NCBI GenBank assembly: GCA_038239345.1 | Contig: JBBSEX010000004.1 | Coordinates: 62,001 to 126,000, forward strand | Origin: JBBSEX01 sp038239345 | Lineage (GTDB): Bacteria > Acidobacteriota > Terriglobia > Bryobacterales > Bryobacteraceae | DNA: 64,000 nt | Direction of reading: 5' to 3' | Part shown: positions 51,901-61,125 of the stretch, in pieces | How the letters are laid out: every line of letters begins with the position of its first letter | Position numbering within the stretch: position 1 is the stretch's first letter | The notes under the pieces: generated by a model | What the model was told of the DNA's origin: nothing | Database searches by the model: none | What the model saw: only the letters and a program-made list of their open reading frames with translations | Made by a program: the position numbers and the translations under genes

Positions 51901-52218
51901 GGAAGTCTTGTTTAATTGGAGTTCCGCACCGGCTAGAGTCGCGGTGGAAAATCCGGGAGCGGAGGCCGAAACATCATAGCGGCCCACGGGCACGTTATTG
52001 ATGCGATATTCGCCAATGGCGTTCGTTATGGACGTATACTTTACGCCGGTATCCTTATTCGTGGCCGTGATGCTGGCGTTCGGTACGGTGGCGCCGGTTC
52101 CATCCGATACGCTGCCGACGAGAGTGCTATCGGTAGCCTGCCCAAAAAGTACGGTCGCCATCACTAACAGCGCCGCGAAAGTTAAAAATCGTCTCAAGTT
52201 GGTAAATCTCATTGTCAT
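48952..52218 (-). CDS. TonB-dependent receptor with carboxypeptidase-regulatory-like domain
   Basis: 1088 aa outer-membrane protein. A signal peptide ends at LFGQ. Residues ~25-110 form a CarboxypepD_reg/Cna-B-like domain (LVGSVSDGTGATVPNASITA, then YRINNVPVGRYDVSA). A plug-like region follows (NFNIDGVDNNS, FSAEFGGSSGGIFN), and then a large barrel to the C-terminal aromatic residue (IQIVARFVF). This architecture is greatly expanded in Acidobacteriota and is linked to uptake of complex carbohydrates or other large ligands. The ligand is not predictable. No partner lipoprotein is adjacent. The 269 bp up to ntrY contain no recognised operator. Confidence 0.93.
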   Translation of the reverse strand: MTMRFTNLRRFLTFAALLVMATVLFGQATDSTLVGSVSDGTGATVPNASITATNKDTGVKYTSITNAIGEYRINNVPVGRYDVSASAPGFSTATLAGAELQLNKTSTVNVVLQIGTVTTALDVQDAAVALDTTTAQLQNSFDQRQAIDLPAASSGSGILNLSLLGAGVASSGGVGYGSGPSIGGQRPTNNNFNIDGVDNNSHDVTGPLAYLSNEAVGQFTVLQNQFSAEFGGSSGGIFNSVIKSGTNQIHGALYEYLQNRNLNAVDALQVHQGLTSNPRFDSNRLGATIGGPILKNKLFYFGNFEYQPIGQSATPGQQVLAPTTAGYATLAGLPGVSKTNLSILQQYLPGVATASDTTPVAGVNIPIGPVSIVSPNFSNSYNAVAGIDYNMSDKDQLRGRYIYNKTSFIDTSAALPVFFASVPNVVHLISLSEFHNFSPTMENEFRASFSRRNNNYPVGDFKFPGLDAFPNIQIDQDLGLQLGPDPNSPQGYIQNQLQGSDNLTKTLGKHTIKAGYSFVDVIASNTFIQRSRGDYDYSTLSQYILDLTPDELAQRSVGAAGGIPAGFLMHSAFVNDDFRIRPNLTLNLGVRYEYVTTPVVSRAQQYSALADLPGVITFRNPEPSKTDFSPRIGFAWSPGSAGVWSIRGGFGRSFDNTYNNLGINAKPSFYQITKDADINSNAPNFLANGGLSGAVPPPPTTVAAARGQISSYTYDGTRPYALNYTLSVQRLLGKDYTLEARYVGTKGVHLFVQDQINKSPLATFSNNIPTYLATPSAATLAALPQTLGDLKAGGTANTLKQYGFVNNITAYHPIGNSQYNGLQLQMTKRYSQNFSYIAAYTWSHAIDDSTATVFSTVLTPRRGEDFRSLANDRSSSALDRRHRLTLSPIYDWKPFRDSNYLLKNVVGNWLISGTYTFESPEYTTIQSGVDSNLNGDNVDRAIVNPSGVGQTGSDVVALNRAGQVVAAGNASIVAYVAKDATAKYIKAQSGAFPNGGRNTFPLGHINNLDASLTKRINLTERMHFDIGGQFYNLFNHSQFIAGYLNDVAPRSFTTSRNFLIPGNAQFGQYDQFLSSNSRAIQIVARFVF

Positions 52219-52474
52219 TATTCAGAATCCCCCAGCCTATACAGAGTCAAACGTAAATCGAGAACTGTCCGAAACGTCTTGACAGAAATGATTGCAACGA
52301 TTAAGCATGCACGCTGGTGACCAACGCGTAACGTGTTAGAAACATTCGGAGTGTCACGGAAACTATTCATCCGTGAATATGATGTTTGGAATTAGCGGTT
52401 TGCTATCTCCTAGATTCCGGACTCAATTCGCACGATCGAACACCGTTGACAGGCAGTGGCGCGGCTATTCTCGA

Positions 52475-52480
52475 TATAAT
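52475..52480 (+). promoter_or_regulatory. TATAAT element placing transcription start at the ntrY ATG
   Basis: A perfect TATAAT ends 7 bp before the ATG of ntrY. This puts the expected transcription start at or next to the A of the start codon. No -35 match is at 16-18 bp; the nearby TTGACA (52446-52451) is 23 bp away and is too far. A leaderless transcript is implied if the element is used. Confidence 0.4.
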
Positions 52481-52487
52481 CCAAAAT

Positions 52488-54560
52488 ATGAGGCGACGAC
52501 GGGCGGGCCTGGCTTTAACTGTTATCGCACTGGTTATTCTGACCGCCCTTGTGGTCTGGCAGGGATCGTTCAGCTTCGGCGATTACGCACCCTCCAGTCC
52601 GCAACAGACCTTCGTATATTGGGCCGTTTCGACGCTCGTCTTTCTGTTAACCGTGACTCTTGGCTTCATGCTTTTCCGCACGGCGGTAAAGCTGTATGTG
52701 GAACGGCTTAGCAATCGCGAAGGATCGCGGATTAAAACAAAACTGGTTTTCGGCGCTCTCACTTTAAGCTTCGTACCGGTGCTGTTTCTCGTCTTAATGG
52801 GATACGCGATTCTCAATCGCAACCTGGAGAAATGGTTTACCAGGCCCGCGGAAGATTTGAAGGTCGACCTGATGGTGTCCAGCACGGCTCTTGACGGCGA
52901 AGTCCGCCAGCGGGTGAAAGCGCAAGCCAAGTGGATTTCCATGATCGACGAAATGCATGCCGTGGTAGAGGGTGCCGCGCCGTCGCTGCCCTTTTTCGCG
53001 ACGCTCTGCCGGGACAATGGCATCGACTCCATCACGCTGGAGCATCCATCCGGCCGCTATCTAAGTCTTTGCGCGTCCACGGCACGCAATGCCCGAACCG
53101 TGGCGGCGAGCATTCCGATCCAAGGCGGGACGCTGCGGGTAACGACGAAGATGCCCATAGACCTGGCGGCCAAGCAATTGGAGATCGAAAATCATATTCA
53201 CGATTATGCGAATTTGGCGGCGAGAAAGAAAGAATTCCGTAATTTCTATCTCTTATTACTACTGCTGATTACGCTCTTCGTGTTATTTGTGGCGACGTGG
53301 ATTGCACTCTTCATGGCGCGGCAAATCAGCGTCCCCATTTCGGCGCTACTAGGCGCGGCGGGTGAAGTTCGGGGCGGCAATCTCGCTTTCCGCGTGAAGG
53401 TGACGGCCATCGACGAATTGGCAACGCTGGTGCGGGCGTTCAATGCGATGACCGAGGATCTGGAAGCCAATCGCTGGGAGCTGGAAAGCCGCCGGAGATT
53501 CACGGAAGCGATCTTGGAAAGCATTCCCACCGCCGTGATTTCGTTGAGTTCGGAAGGGCGGATCCAGCGGGTAAACCGGGCGTTACAGGCGATCTTGCCC
53601 CAGGAATTGGTAGAGCGGGCGGGGCGGCTGGAAGACATTTTCTCACGCGACGACACGGCGGAAATCAAGTATCTGATGAAGCGCGCGCGGCGTACGGGAT
53701 ACGCGGCGACGGAGCTGGAACTGCAGTCGCAAGGCAATGTCCGGCACGTGTCGGTAACGATATCGGCGCTCGAGGAAAACCTGAAGTCGGGGTTCGTGAT
53801 GGTGCTGGAAGATACCAGTGAACTGTTGCGCGCCCAGAAGGCGGCGGCGTGGCATGAGGTCGCCCAGCGCATCGCTCACGAGTTGAAAAATCCGTTGACG
53901 CCGATCGCGTTGTGCGCCGAGCGGATTGGACGGCAGATTGACCGCGGCCCGGTGACGGTGGAAGGTCTGCGGATTTTGCGGGAATGCTCGGCGACGATCA
54001 CCCGCGAGGTGGAATCGGTAAAGACGCTGGTGGACGAATTCTCACAGTTCTCACGCTTTCCCCGGGCGCAACCGGCGCCATCCGATCTAAACGAGATCGT
54101 GCGCAATGCGCTGCATGTGTTCGAAGGACGGCTGGACGGAATCGAGCAGCGACTTGAGCTGGGCGAGTTGCCGATGGTGAATGTGGATCCTGAACAATTC
54201 AAACGAGTGGTGGTGAATCTGGTTGACAATGCGGCGGAGGCGATGCAGGATTCCCTGGTGAAGCAGCTTTATGTAGCGACGCGATCGCATGGCGATTCCG
54301 TGGAATTGATGATTGCCGACACCGGCTGCGGTGTCTCGGCTGAAGACAAAGAAAAGCTGTTCCTGCCCTACTTTTCCACCAAGGGCCGGGGCACCGGATT
54401 AGGGCTGGCGATTGTCAGCCATATCCTGGCCGACCACAACGCACAGATCCGCGTGGAAGATAACCGGCCCTCGGGTGCGCTATTCCTGGTTGAGGTTCCG
54501 GCCATCGCGGGGCCGGAGACGGAACCGGAGAGCAAAGCAATTGAGTCGGCCGCGTCATGA
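52488..54560 (+). CDS. ntrY: sensor histidine kinase, NtrY-like
   Basis: 690 aa from ATG 52488. Two N-terminal helices, a periplasmic/sensor region with a further helix near 245-270, a HAMP domain (ARQISVPISALLGAAGEV), and a PAS domain (about 340-450). HisKA follows with the phosphoacceptor in QRIAHELKNPLTP, then HATPase with NLVDNAAEAM, DTGCGV and GTGLGL. The order matches NtrY, which senses redox or nitrogen signals. There is no ribosome-binding site, but TATAAT lies 7 bp upstream, so the mRNA may be leaderless. It overlaps ntrX by four bases (ATGA). Confidence 0.92.
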   Translation: MRRRRAGLALTVIALVILTALVVWQGSFSFGDYAPSSPQQTFVYWAVSTLVFLLTVTLGFMLFRTAVKLYVERLSNREGSRIKTKLVFGALTLSFVPVLFLVLMGYAILNRNLEKWFTRPAEDLKVDLMVSSTALDGEVRQRVKAQAKWISMIDEMHAVVEGAAPSLPFFATLCRDNGIDSITLEHPSGRYLSLCASTARNARTVAASIPIQGGTLRVTTKMPIDLAAKQLEIENHIHDYANLAARKKEFRNFYLLLLLLITLFVLFVATWIALFMARQISVPISALLGAAGEVRGGNLAFRVKVTAIDELATLVRAFNAMTEDLEANRWELESRRRFTEAILESIPTAVISLSSEGRIQRVNRALQAILPQELVERAGRLEDIFSRDDTAEIKYLMKRARRTGYAATELELQSQGNVRHVSVTISALEENLKSGFVMVLEDTSELLRAQKAAAWHEVAQRIAHELKNPLTPIALCAERIGRQIDRGPVTVEGLRILRECSATITREVESVKTLVDEFSQFSRFPRAQPAPSDLNEIVRNALHVFEGRLDGIEQRLELGELPMVNVDPEQFKRVVVNLVDNAAEAMQDSLVKQLYVATRSHGDSVELMIADTGCGVSAEDKEKLFLPYFSTKGRGTGLGLAIVSHILADHNAQIRVEDNRPSGALFLVEVPAIAGPETEPESKAIESAAS

Positions 54561-55921
54561 AGCACTCACAGATTTTGATCGTGGACGATGAGCCGGGTAT
54601 TCGCGAATCGTTAACGGGCGTGCTGGAAGACGAGGGCTTCGTTTGCAAATCGGTGGGCAATGGAGAACAGTGTCTGGCGGAGTTGTGCCGCAATAACTAC
54701 GAGGTAGTGCTGCTGGACGTTTGGATGGATGGAATGGACGGGCTGGAAACATTGGGGCGCATCCAGGAAATTCCTTTCGCCGACCGGCCCGAAGTGGTGA
54801 TTATCTCCGGTCACGGGACCATCGAAACGGCGGTGAAGGCGACTAAACTGGGGGCCTTCGATTTCCTGGAAAAACCGCTGACCATCGAGAAGGTTACGGT
54901 GGTGGTGAAGAATGCGATTCAGCAGCGGAAGCTGGAGCAGGAGTTGCACCGGCTGAAGGAAGGCGGCGAACACCGGCCGCGAATTATCGGCGAGAGCGTG
55001 CCGATGAAGGCGCTGCGCCAGCAGTTGTCATTGATGGCTGGAACGAATGGTCGCGTTTTAATTTACGGCGAGAGCGGCACCGGCAAGGAATTGGTGGCGC
55101 ACGCGATTCATGCCCATAGCCCGCGAGCCTCAGAAGCATTCGTCGAGGTGAATTGCGCGGCTATTCCGGAAGACCTGATTGAGAGTGAACTGTTCGGACA
55201 CCGCCAGGGCAGTTTCGCCGGAGCGCCAAGCGATAAGGTGGGCAAGCTGCAAAAGGCCGACGGCGGTACGCTGTTTTTGGACGAGGTGGGCGACATGAGC
55301 CTCAAGACCCAGGCCAAGGTTTTACGAGCGCTGGAGGATCAGCGATTCGAGCCGGTGGGCGCTTCGGAATGGATTCAAGTGGATGCCCGGGTGATCGCGT
55401 CCACCAACAAGAATCTGGAAGAAGAAATTGAGCGGGGCAATTTTCGCGAGGATTTGTTTTACCGGCTGAACGTGATTCCCTTTCAAGTGCCGCCGCTGCG
55501 GGAGCGGATTGAAGATGTGCCTCTGCTGGCGGACCACTTCCTGAAGGAATTCACGACGTCCTATGGGCGGAAGGCGAAGGAACTGACGCCGGAAGCATAT
55601 CGCGTATTGATGGAATATCGCTGGCCGGGGAATGTACGCGAGCTGCGAAACCTGATGGAGCGGATCGTGATCATGAACCCGCAAGTTCGCGTGGATGCCC
55701 GGCACATCCCGCTGAATCCGGCGCGGCGGGCGGTATTCGATCAGCCCATCGATCGCTTCGGCACGCTGCAGGAAGTCCGCGAGGCGGCGGAGCGTGAGTA
55801 CATCCTGAAGAAGTTGGATGAAGCGAGAGGCAACGTCACGCGGACGGCCGAGTTGCTGGGGCTGGAGCGGAGCAATCTGTACCGGAAAATGAAGACGCTT
55901 GGCATCGCCCCGAAAGAGTAA
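54557..55921 (+). CDS. ntrX: sigma-54-type response regulator, NtrX-like, altered GAFTGA
   Basis: 454 aa. Receiver: D54 in VVLLDVWMDGMDG and K106 in FLEKP. AAA+ domain: Walker A GESGTGKE at 171-178 and Walker B LFLDEVGDM. The C-terminal Fis-type helix-turn-helix is RTAELLGLERSNLYRKM. The sigma-54 contact loop, normally GAFTGA, is GSFAGA (218-223), so the Thr that touches sigma-54 is Ala. The protein may therefore act as a DNA-binding repressor or activator without sigma-54 remodelling. Its partner kinase gene overlaps it. Its end is 5 bp from the convergent nuoN. Confidence 0.92.
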   Translation: MKHSQILIVDDEPGIRESLTGVLEDEGFVCKSVGNGEQCLAELCRNNYEVVLLDVWMDGMDGLETLGRIQEIPFADRPEVVIISGHGTIETAVKATKLGAFDFLEKPLTIEKVTVVVKNAIQQRKLEQELHRLKEGGEHRPRIIGESVPMKALRQQLSLMAGTNGRVLIYGESGTGKELVAHAIHAHSPRASEAFVEVNCAAIPEDLIESELFGHRQGSFAGAPSDKVGKLQKADGGTLFLDEVGDMSLKTQAKVLRALEDQRFEPVGASEWIQVDARVIASTNKNLEEEIERGNFREDLFYRLNVIPFQVPPLRERIEDVPLLADHFLKEFTTSYGRKAKELTPEAYRVLMEYRWPGNVRELRNLMERIVIMNPQVRVDARHIPLNPARRAVFDQPIDRFGTLQEVREAAEREYILKKLDEARGNVTRTAELLGLERSNLYRKMKTLGIAPKE

Positions 55922-55926
55922 GCGCG

Positions 55927-57405
55927 TTACTTCAGGATCGCCGCCGAACGGTCTGCGAATTCCAATACCCAGGAAGGGAAGATACCTAAAACCAGCGTGG
56001 CCAATGCGGTGGCGAAGAGGGCAGTTTTCAGGCCGCCTGTGAGTGGAGGCAACTCCTGCATCGATTCGGCCGGTTCTTCCATGTACATCACGACGATGAT
56101 TCGCAGGTAGTAATACGCCGCCACCGCGCTATTCAAAAGCCCAATCACGGTCAGCCATACCAGGTGCGAGTTCAGGGCCGCCTTGAAGATATAGAACTTG
56201 CCAAAGAAACCGCCGGTGAGCGGCACGCCGATAAAAGAAAGCAGAAAAATAGTGAAAAGCGCGGCAGTCATGGGCTGGCGGACCCCGAGACCTGCGAGAT
56301 CCTGAACATTGACGTACTTTTCGCCTTTACGGGCGATGTGGGTTACGACGGCGAATGCGCCGACGTTCATCATGGCGTAAGCAGCCAGATAAAACATCGC
56401 GGCCGAGATTCCGATTTCCGATTGCGCGGCGACGGCGACCAGAACATATCCAGCATGGGCGATGGAGCTATAGGCGAGCAAACGCTTCACGTTGGTCTGC
56501 AGTAGCGCGGCGAAATTGCCGACCATCATCGTTAATAGGGCGACGATCCACACAATTGGTTCCCAGCGGTCGTTGATCGGACCGAAGGCTACGAGAAACA
56601 CGCGCAGGAATACTGCGAAGGCGGCGGCCTTGGGGCCTGCCGACATGAATGCCGAGACGGGTGCGGGCGCGCCCTGATACACATCGGGAGCCCAGATCTG
56701 GAACGGGACGGCGGATATCTTGAAGGCGAATCCGACGAACATCAACGCCGCGGCGATTCCGACAAGAACCATCGGATGATTGGCGCTTGGCGTCGACAGG
56801 GCGGTATGGATGACGTCGAGATTCGTGGAACCGGTGATGCCATAAATCCAAGCGACACCATATAGGAGGAACGCCGTGGCAAACGATCCCAACAGAAAAT
56901 ATTTCAACGCCGCCTCATTATTTCGAGGATCGTCGCGCAAGTAACCGGCGAGAATGTAAGTCGCAATCGACGATATTTCCAGGCCGATGAACACCATGAT
57001 TAATTCGTTGGCGCCAGCCATCAGCGACTGGCCGGCGATGGAGAACAGAACCAGCGAGTAAAATTCTCCGCCATTGGCCTGTTCATTGCGCAGGTACTGC
57101 GTGGAGCAGAGGATGGTGAGGATTCCCACCGCGATGACCAGCAGACGGAAGAACGTGGCGAACCCGTCCACAACCAGCAAATTGTGGAACGCCAGACCGG
57201 CCGTGTCACCCTTCGCAGCGTAGGCGATCATCGTGCCCCAGGCGCTGGCAGCCAAGCCGGCGATGGAAATGAAGCCGAATAGGTTTTTTCGATCGCCGCT
57301 GGAAACGGCTTCGAGTAACATGATCAACGTCGCGACGGCGACGAGAATGATCTCCGGCAGGACGCGAAGGTATTCGTCGCCCGTGGGCATGAAATTAGCG
57401 GGCAT
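55927..57405 (-). CDS. nuoN: NADH-quinone oxidoreductase subunit N
   Basis: 492 aa, about 14 membrane helices, one of three antiporter-like proton-pumping subunits of Complex I. It has the conserved glutamate in IGLEISSIATYIL near 130 and the lysine-containing broken-helix region (AALKYFLLGSFATAF). LLAYSSIAHAGYVLV and the PLTGGFFGKFYIF segment are typical of NuoN. It is the last gene of the operon; its start overlaps the end of nuoM by 11 bp. Confidence 0.95.
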   Translation of the reverse strand: MPANFMPTGDEYLRVLPEIILVAVATLIMLLEAVSSGDRKNLFGFISIAGLAASAWGTMIAYAAKGDTAGLAFHNLLVVDGFATFFRLLVIAVGILTILCSTQYLRNEQANGGEFYSLVLFSIAGQSLMAGANELIMVFIGLEISSIATYILAGYLRDDPRNNEAALKYFLLGSFATAFLLYGVAWIYGITGSTNLDVIHTALSTPSANHPMVLVGIAAALMFVGFAFKISAVPFQIWAPDVYQGAPAPVSAFMSAGPKAAAFAVFLRVFLVAFGPINDRWEPIVWIVALLTMMVGNFAALLQTNVKRLLAYSSIAHAGYVLVAVAAQSEIGISAAMFYLAAYAMMNVGAFAVVTHIARKGEKYVNVQDLAGLGVRQPMTAALFTIFLLSFIGVPLTGGFFGKFYIFKAALNSHLVWLTVIGLLNSAVAAYYYLRIIVVMYMEEPAESMQELPPLTGGLKTALFATALATLVLGIFPSWVLEFADRSAAILK

Positions 57406-58933
57406 TGGCCACCTCCTTCACGGAGGACTGCCCCGATTGGACGCGATACTCGAGACCACGCTGTGTTTGATCGAGAATCTGCGTGTTGTGCGCGCTGATC
57501 GGCGGCATGAAACTTTGCGTGAACGTTCCCATCCAGACCATCAGAACGATGAGTGGAACGATGGCCGCCCATTCGCGAGGCGAAACGTCGGGCATGTGCT
57601 GGGCAAGATCGGCGGACGCTTTACCAAGGAAAGTTCGTTGGTACAACCAGAGCATGTAACAGGCGGATAGAATCACACCGAGCGAAGCCGCAGCGGAGTA
57701 ACTGAAACTCACTTGCGCCGCGCCTTGTAGCACTAGAAATTCACCGATGAAGTTATTGAGCGTAGGCAATCCGATACTGGCGAAAGTGGTGATGAGGAAT
57801 ATAGTCGCCAACTTGGGGGCGATGTTGGCGACCCCGCCATAGGCCGAGATTTCGAGCGAGTGGCGGCGCTCATAGAGGTAGCCGACCAACAGGAAGAGCG
57901 CTCCGGTGGAGATGCCGTGATTCAGCATCTGATAAACCGCGCCATCCAACCCCTGCTGAGTGAACGAGAAAATTCCCAAAACGACAAAGCCCAGGTGACT
58001 GACCGAGGAGTAGGCCACCAGCTTCTTCATATTCGGTTGAACCATGGCGACCAGCGCGCCATAAACGATACCGATGATGGCCAGCGGGATGATCCACGGC
58101 GCACAAGTGCGAGCGGCGGTCGGAAACAGCGGAAGGCAATAGCGGATCAATCCGTAGGTGCCCATTTTGAGCATCACCGATGCCAGCATGATAGAGCCGG
58201 CGGTGGGCGCTTCCACGTGCGCATCGGGCAGCCAGGTGTGCAATGGAAACAGCGGCACCTTGATCGCGAACGCCAGGAAGAAAGCCAGAAACAGGAGCAT
58301 TTGCTCCGTGGATGTGAATGTCAATTTGCCTGAGCCGAGCTGGGCCAGGATGATGCTGTAATCGAACGAACCCGATTTATTGAACAGGTAAATGATTGCC
58401 CCGAGCATCAACACCGAGCCCGCCATCGTGTATAGGAAGAACTTCACGGCAGCGTAGATACGGCGTTCATGGCCCCAGATTCCGATCAGGAAATACATCG
58501 GTACAAGGCAGATTTCCCAGAACACATAGAAGAGGAAAAGATCGAGCGCCACGAAGACGCCAATCAATCCGAATTCCAAGAGGATGATGAAGAGGAAAAA
58601 TTCCTTGACTTGATGATTGATCGATTTCCACGACGCCAGAATCACGATCGGAGTAAGCAGGGTGGAGAGCAATACCAGCCACAGGCTGAGGCCGTCGACG
58701 GCGACGTGATAATGAATATTCGGCGTGGAAATCCAGGGAACGTCGGTGACGAACGTGTAGCCATTCGGGCTATTAAACCAATAGGGCGCTATCAAGCCGA
58801 GCGAAAGCAGAAACACGATCAGCGAGACTGCCAGGGCCGCTTTCCGCACCGTGCCAGGCTGGTTGGCGGGCACAAACATGAGCCCGAAGAAACTGACAAG
58901 CGGGACGAGGAGAACGATATCGAGAAGCGTCAT
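57395..58933 (-). CDS. nuoM: NADH-quinone oxidoreductase subunit M
   Basis: 512 aa from ATG 58933, which overlaps the nuoL TGA as ATGA; the frame runs open further upstream but is inside nuoL. Antiporter-like proton-pumping subunit with about 14 helices. FYVFWEICLVPMYFLIGIWG carries the conserved glutamate, AVKFFLYTMAGS the lysine region, and PLFPLHTWLPDAHVEAPT is the NuoM signature. Confidence 0.95.
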   Translation of the reverse strand: MTLLDIVLLVPLVSFFGLMFVPANQPGTVRKAALAVSLIVFLLSLGLIAPYWFNSPNGYTFVTDVPWISTPNIHYHVAVDGLSLWLVLLSTLLTPIVILASWKSINHQVKEFFLFIILLEFGLIGVFVALDLFLFYVFWEICLVPMYFLIGIWGHERRIYAAVKFFLYTMAGSVLMLGAIIYLFNKSGSFDYSIILAQLGSGKLTFTSTEQMLLFLAFFLAFAIKVPLFPLHTWLPDAHVEAPTAGSIMLASVMLKMGTYGLIRYCLPLFPTAARTCAPWIIPLAIIGIVYGALVAMVQPNMKKLVAYSSVSHLGFVVLGIFSFTQQGLDGAVYQMLNHGISTGALFLLVGYLYERRHSLEISAYGGVANIAPKLATIFLITTFASIGLPTLNNFIGEFLVLQGAAQVSFSYSAAASLGVILSACYMLWLYQRTFLGKASADLAQHMPDVSPREWAAIVPLIVLMVWMGTFTQSFMPPISAHNTQILDQTQRGLEYRVQSGQSSVKEVANAR

Positions 58934-60795
58934 CGCAGGCCTCCCGAAAATCCGATGGCTAGCAGCGCGATCACCGAACCGAACAGGACCCAGGCCGCGT
59001 AATTGCGGATATGGCCCGATTGCGCCATGCGCAGAATTCCCCCTAAAGCGCTGGCTCGATGACCAACGCCGTTCACGGTTCCGTCGATTAAAGTCGCATC
59101 CACTCCACGCCACAGAATGGAGCGGGAACCTTCGATCACGGGCTCGACCACAACCGCATCATATGCTTCATCGACGTAGAATTTGTTATAGACCAGTTTG
59201 TAGAGGCCGCCGAATGTATTGGCGATGGATTCGGGAATGCCGGGGCTAACCACATAGAAAAGATAGGCCAGCAGAATCCCGCCAAAGCCGGCGGCGAAGG
59301 GCAGATATTCGATCAGCTTGCTGATTTCGGCGGTCTTCTCCGGGAACATCGGTTCCAGCCAATGGGGAACGCTGAGGAAGCCGCCAAATAAAGAGAGCGC
59401 AGCCAGAGCGGCCAGCGGTCCCCACATGACGAAAGGCGCTTCATGGGGATGATGATGACCTCGGTATTGGCCACAGAAGCAAAGGAAGAGAGCGCGAAAT
59501 ACGTAGAACGCTGTCAGTCCGGCGGTGATCAGGCCAACCCAATACATCCAGGGAGCGTACAGGTAAGCCGATTCCAAAATTAAATCTTTACTGGCCGCGC
59601 CCGATGTAAATGGAAGGCCGGCGATAGCGACACCGCCGCAGAATAAAGTGACGGCGGTGATGGGAATCTTCTTGAACAATCCACCCATGTTGCGCAGATC
59701 CTGCTCGCCGCCTAAAGCGTGAATCACACTTCCGGCGCCCAGGAACAACAGCGCTTTGAAGAACGCATGCGTCATCACATGGAAGATGCCGGCGGAGAAC
59801 GCTCCCGTACCCAAGGCGAGGAACATGTAGCCGAGCTGCGAGACCGTGGAATAAGCGAACACTTTCTTAAGATCGTTCTGCGCTAATCCAATGATGGCGG
59901 CAAAGACGGCAGTGGCCAATCCAACGATAGCGACCGCGCTCATGGCCATTGGTGCGTGGGTATAAAGGACCGAAGAACGGGCCATCATGTAGACGCCGGC
60001 GGTCACCATGGTCGCGGCGTGGATCAGCGCGGACACTGGCGTCGGGCCAGCCATCGCGTCAGGAAGCCAGACATATAAGGGAAGCTGGGCGGATTTTCCA
60101 GCGGCACCCAACAGCAGCAGGAAACAAATGGCCGTCAACAGGCCACCGTCGGACTCAAACGGCATACCCTTGGCCGATGCGAACACTGTCGCGAAGTCCA
60201 GCGTCTTAAATCGATTGGCGATCAGAAACATCGCCAGCAGAAATCCGAAATCGCCAATGCGGTTGACGATGAAGGCTTTGTTTCCGGCGTCGGTGGCGAA
60301 CTTTTCGGTGAAATAGAAGCCGATCAACAGATAACTACAGAGCCCTACGCCTTCCCAGCCTATAAACAGGATCAGGAAGTTCGCTCCCAGCACCAGGTTC
60401 AGCATGAAAAACATGAACAGGTTCAAGTACGCGAAGAAGCGATAGTAGCCGCTTTCATGCTCCATGTATCCGGCGGCGTAAGTGTGAATCAGCAGGCCGA
60501 CGCCGGTGACAATCAGGAGCATCACGGCGGTCAGGCGGTCAACGGCGAAATCGACGCTAACGTTAAACGCGCCGCTCTGAATCCAGGTGTAATAGTGCTC
60601 GAAATGCGCTTCCTCTAGAGCCTTCGGATCACCGAATGCACCAAGGCCTAGAAGCGTTTTCAGAACCCAGATAAAAGATAGCGCGACAGACCCGATGGCA
60701 ATCGCATTGATCGCCGATTTGGGCAAGCGCCGCCCGAAAATTCCATTAATGAGGAATCCGAGCAGGGGAAAGATGGGGATAAGCCAGAGATTCAT
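58930..60795 (-). CDS. nuoL: NADH-quinone oxidoreductase subunit L
   Basis: 621 aa, the largest antiporter-like subunit, with the long C-terminal amphipathic helix region that braces the membrane arm (from about 540). Motifs: FIGWEGVGLCSYLLIGFY, NRIGDFGFLLAMF, AQLPLYVWLPDAMAGPTPVSALIHAATMV, and HAFFKALLFLGAGSVIHA. It starts 3 bp after nuoK and overlaps nuoM. Confidence 0.96.
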   Translation of the reverse strand: MNLWLIPIFPLLGFLINGIFGRRLPKSAINAIAIGSVALSFIWVLKTLLGLGAFGDPKALEEAHFEHYYTWIQSGAFNVSVDFAVDRLTAVMLLIVTGVGLLIHTYAAGYMEHESGYYRFFAYLNLFMFFMLNLVLGANFLILFIGWEGVGLCSYLLIGFYFTEKFATDAGNKAFIVNRIGDFGFLLAMFLIANRFKTLDFATVFASAKGMPFESDGGLLTAICFLLLLGAAGKSAQLPLYVWLPDAMAGPTPVSALIHAATMVTAGVYMMARSSVLYTHAPMAMSAVAIVGLATAVFAAIIGLAQNDLKKVFAYSTVSQLGYMFLALGTGAFSAGIFHVMTHAFFKALLFLGAGSVIHALGGEQDLRNMGGLFKKIPITAVTLFCGGVAIAGLPFTSGAASKDLILESAYLYAPWMYWVGLITAGLTAFYVFRALFLCFCGQYRGHHHPHEAPFVMWGPLAALAALSLFGGFLSVPHWLEPMFPEKTAEISKLIEYLPFAAGFGGILLAYLFYVVSPGIPESIANTFGGLYKLVYNKFYVDEAYDAVVVEPVIEGSRSILWRGVDATLIDGTVNGVGHRASALGGILRMAQSGHIRNYAAWVLFGSVIALLAIGFSGGLR

Positions 60796-60798
60796 CGT

Positions 60799-61125
60799 TT
60801 AATATTTCATCGAATCGACTTCATCTATCTGGAGCGTTTGGCGATTCTTAAAGACAGTTAAAATGATTGCCAATCCAACGGCGGCTTCAGCGGCGGCGAC
60901 CACCATCACAAAGAAGGAGAATACGTGTCCATCCACCTGCCGCAGCTTGTAAGAGAAAGTCACAAAACTGAGGTTCACCGCATTCAACATTAGCTCAATC
61001 GACATGAACACGGTGATCACGTTTCGCCGGTAGAGGAATCCGGCAATGCCCAGGCCGAAAAGGATCGCGCTGAGAATCAGGTACCAGGATAGCGGCACGC
61101 TGCTGGGAACCGGAAGAGCGGGCAT
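60799..61125 (-). CDS. nuoK: NADH-quinone oxidoreductase subunit K
   Basis: 108 aa, three helices. MSIELMLNAVNL contains the conserved glutamate of the E-channel, and a second conserved Glu is in AAAEAAVGLAI. The ATG overlaps the nuoJ TAA by one base, so the two are translationally coupled. Confidence 0.95.
   Translation of the reverse strand: MPALPVPSSVPLSWYLILSAILFGLGIAGFLYRRNVITVFMSIELMLNAVNLSFVTFSYKLRQVDGHVFSFFVMVVAAAEAAVGLAIILTVFKNRQTLQIDEVDSMKY

Noticed and set aside
52446..52480. TTGACA with TATAAT as a complete sigma-70 promoter of ntrY
   Set aside because: The spacing is 23 bp, too long for a standard promoter; only the TATAAT element is kept.
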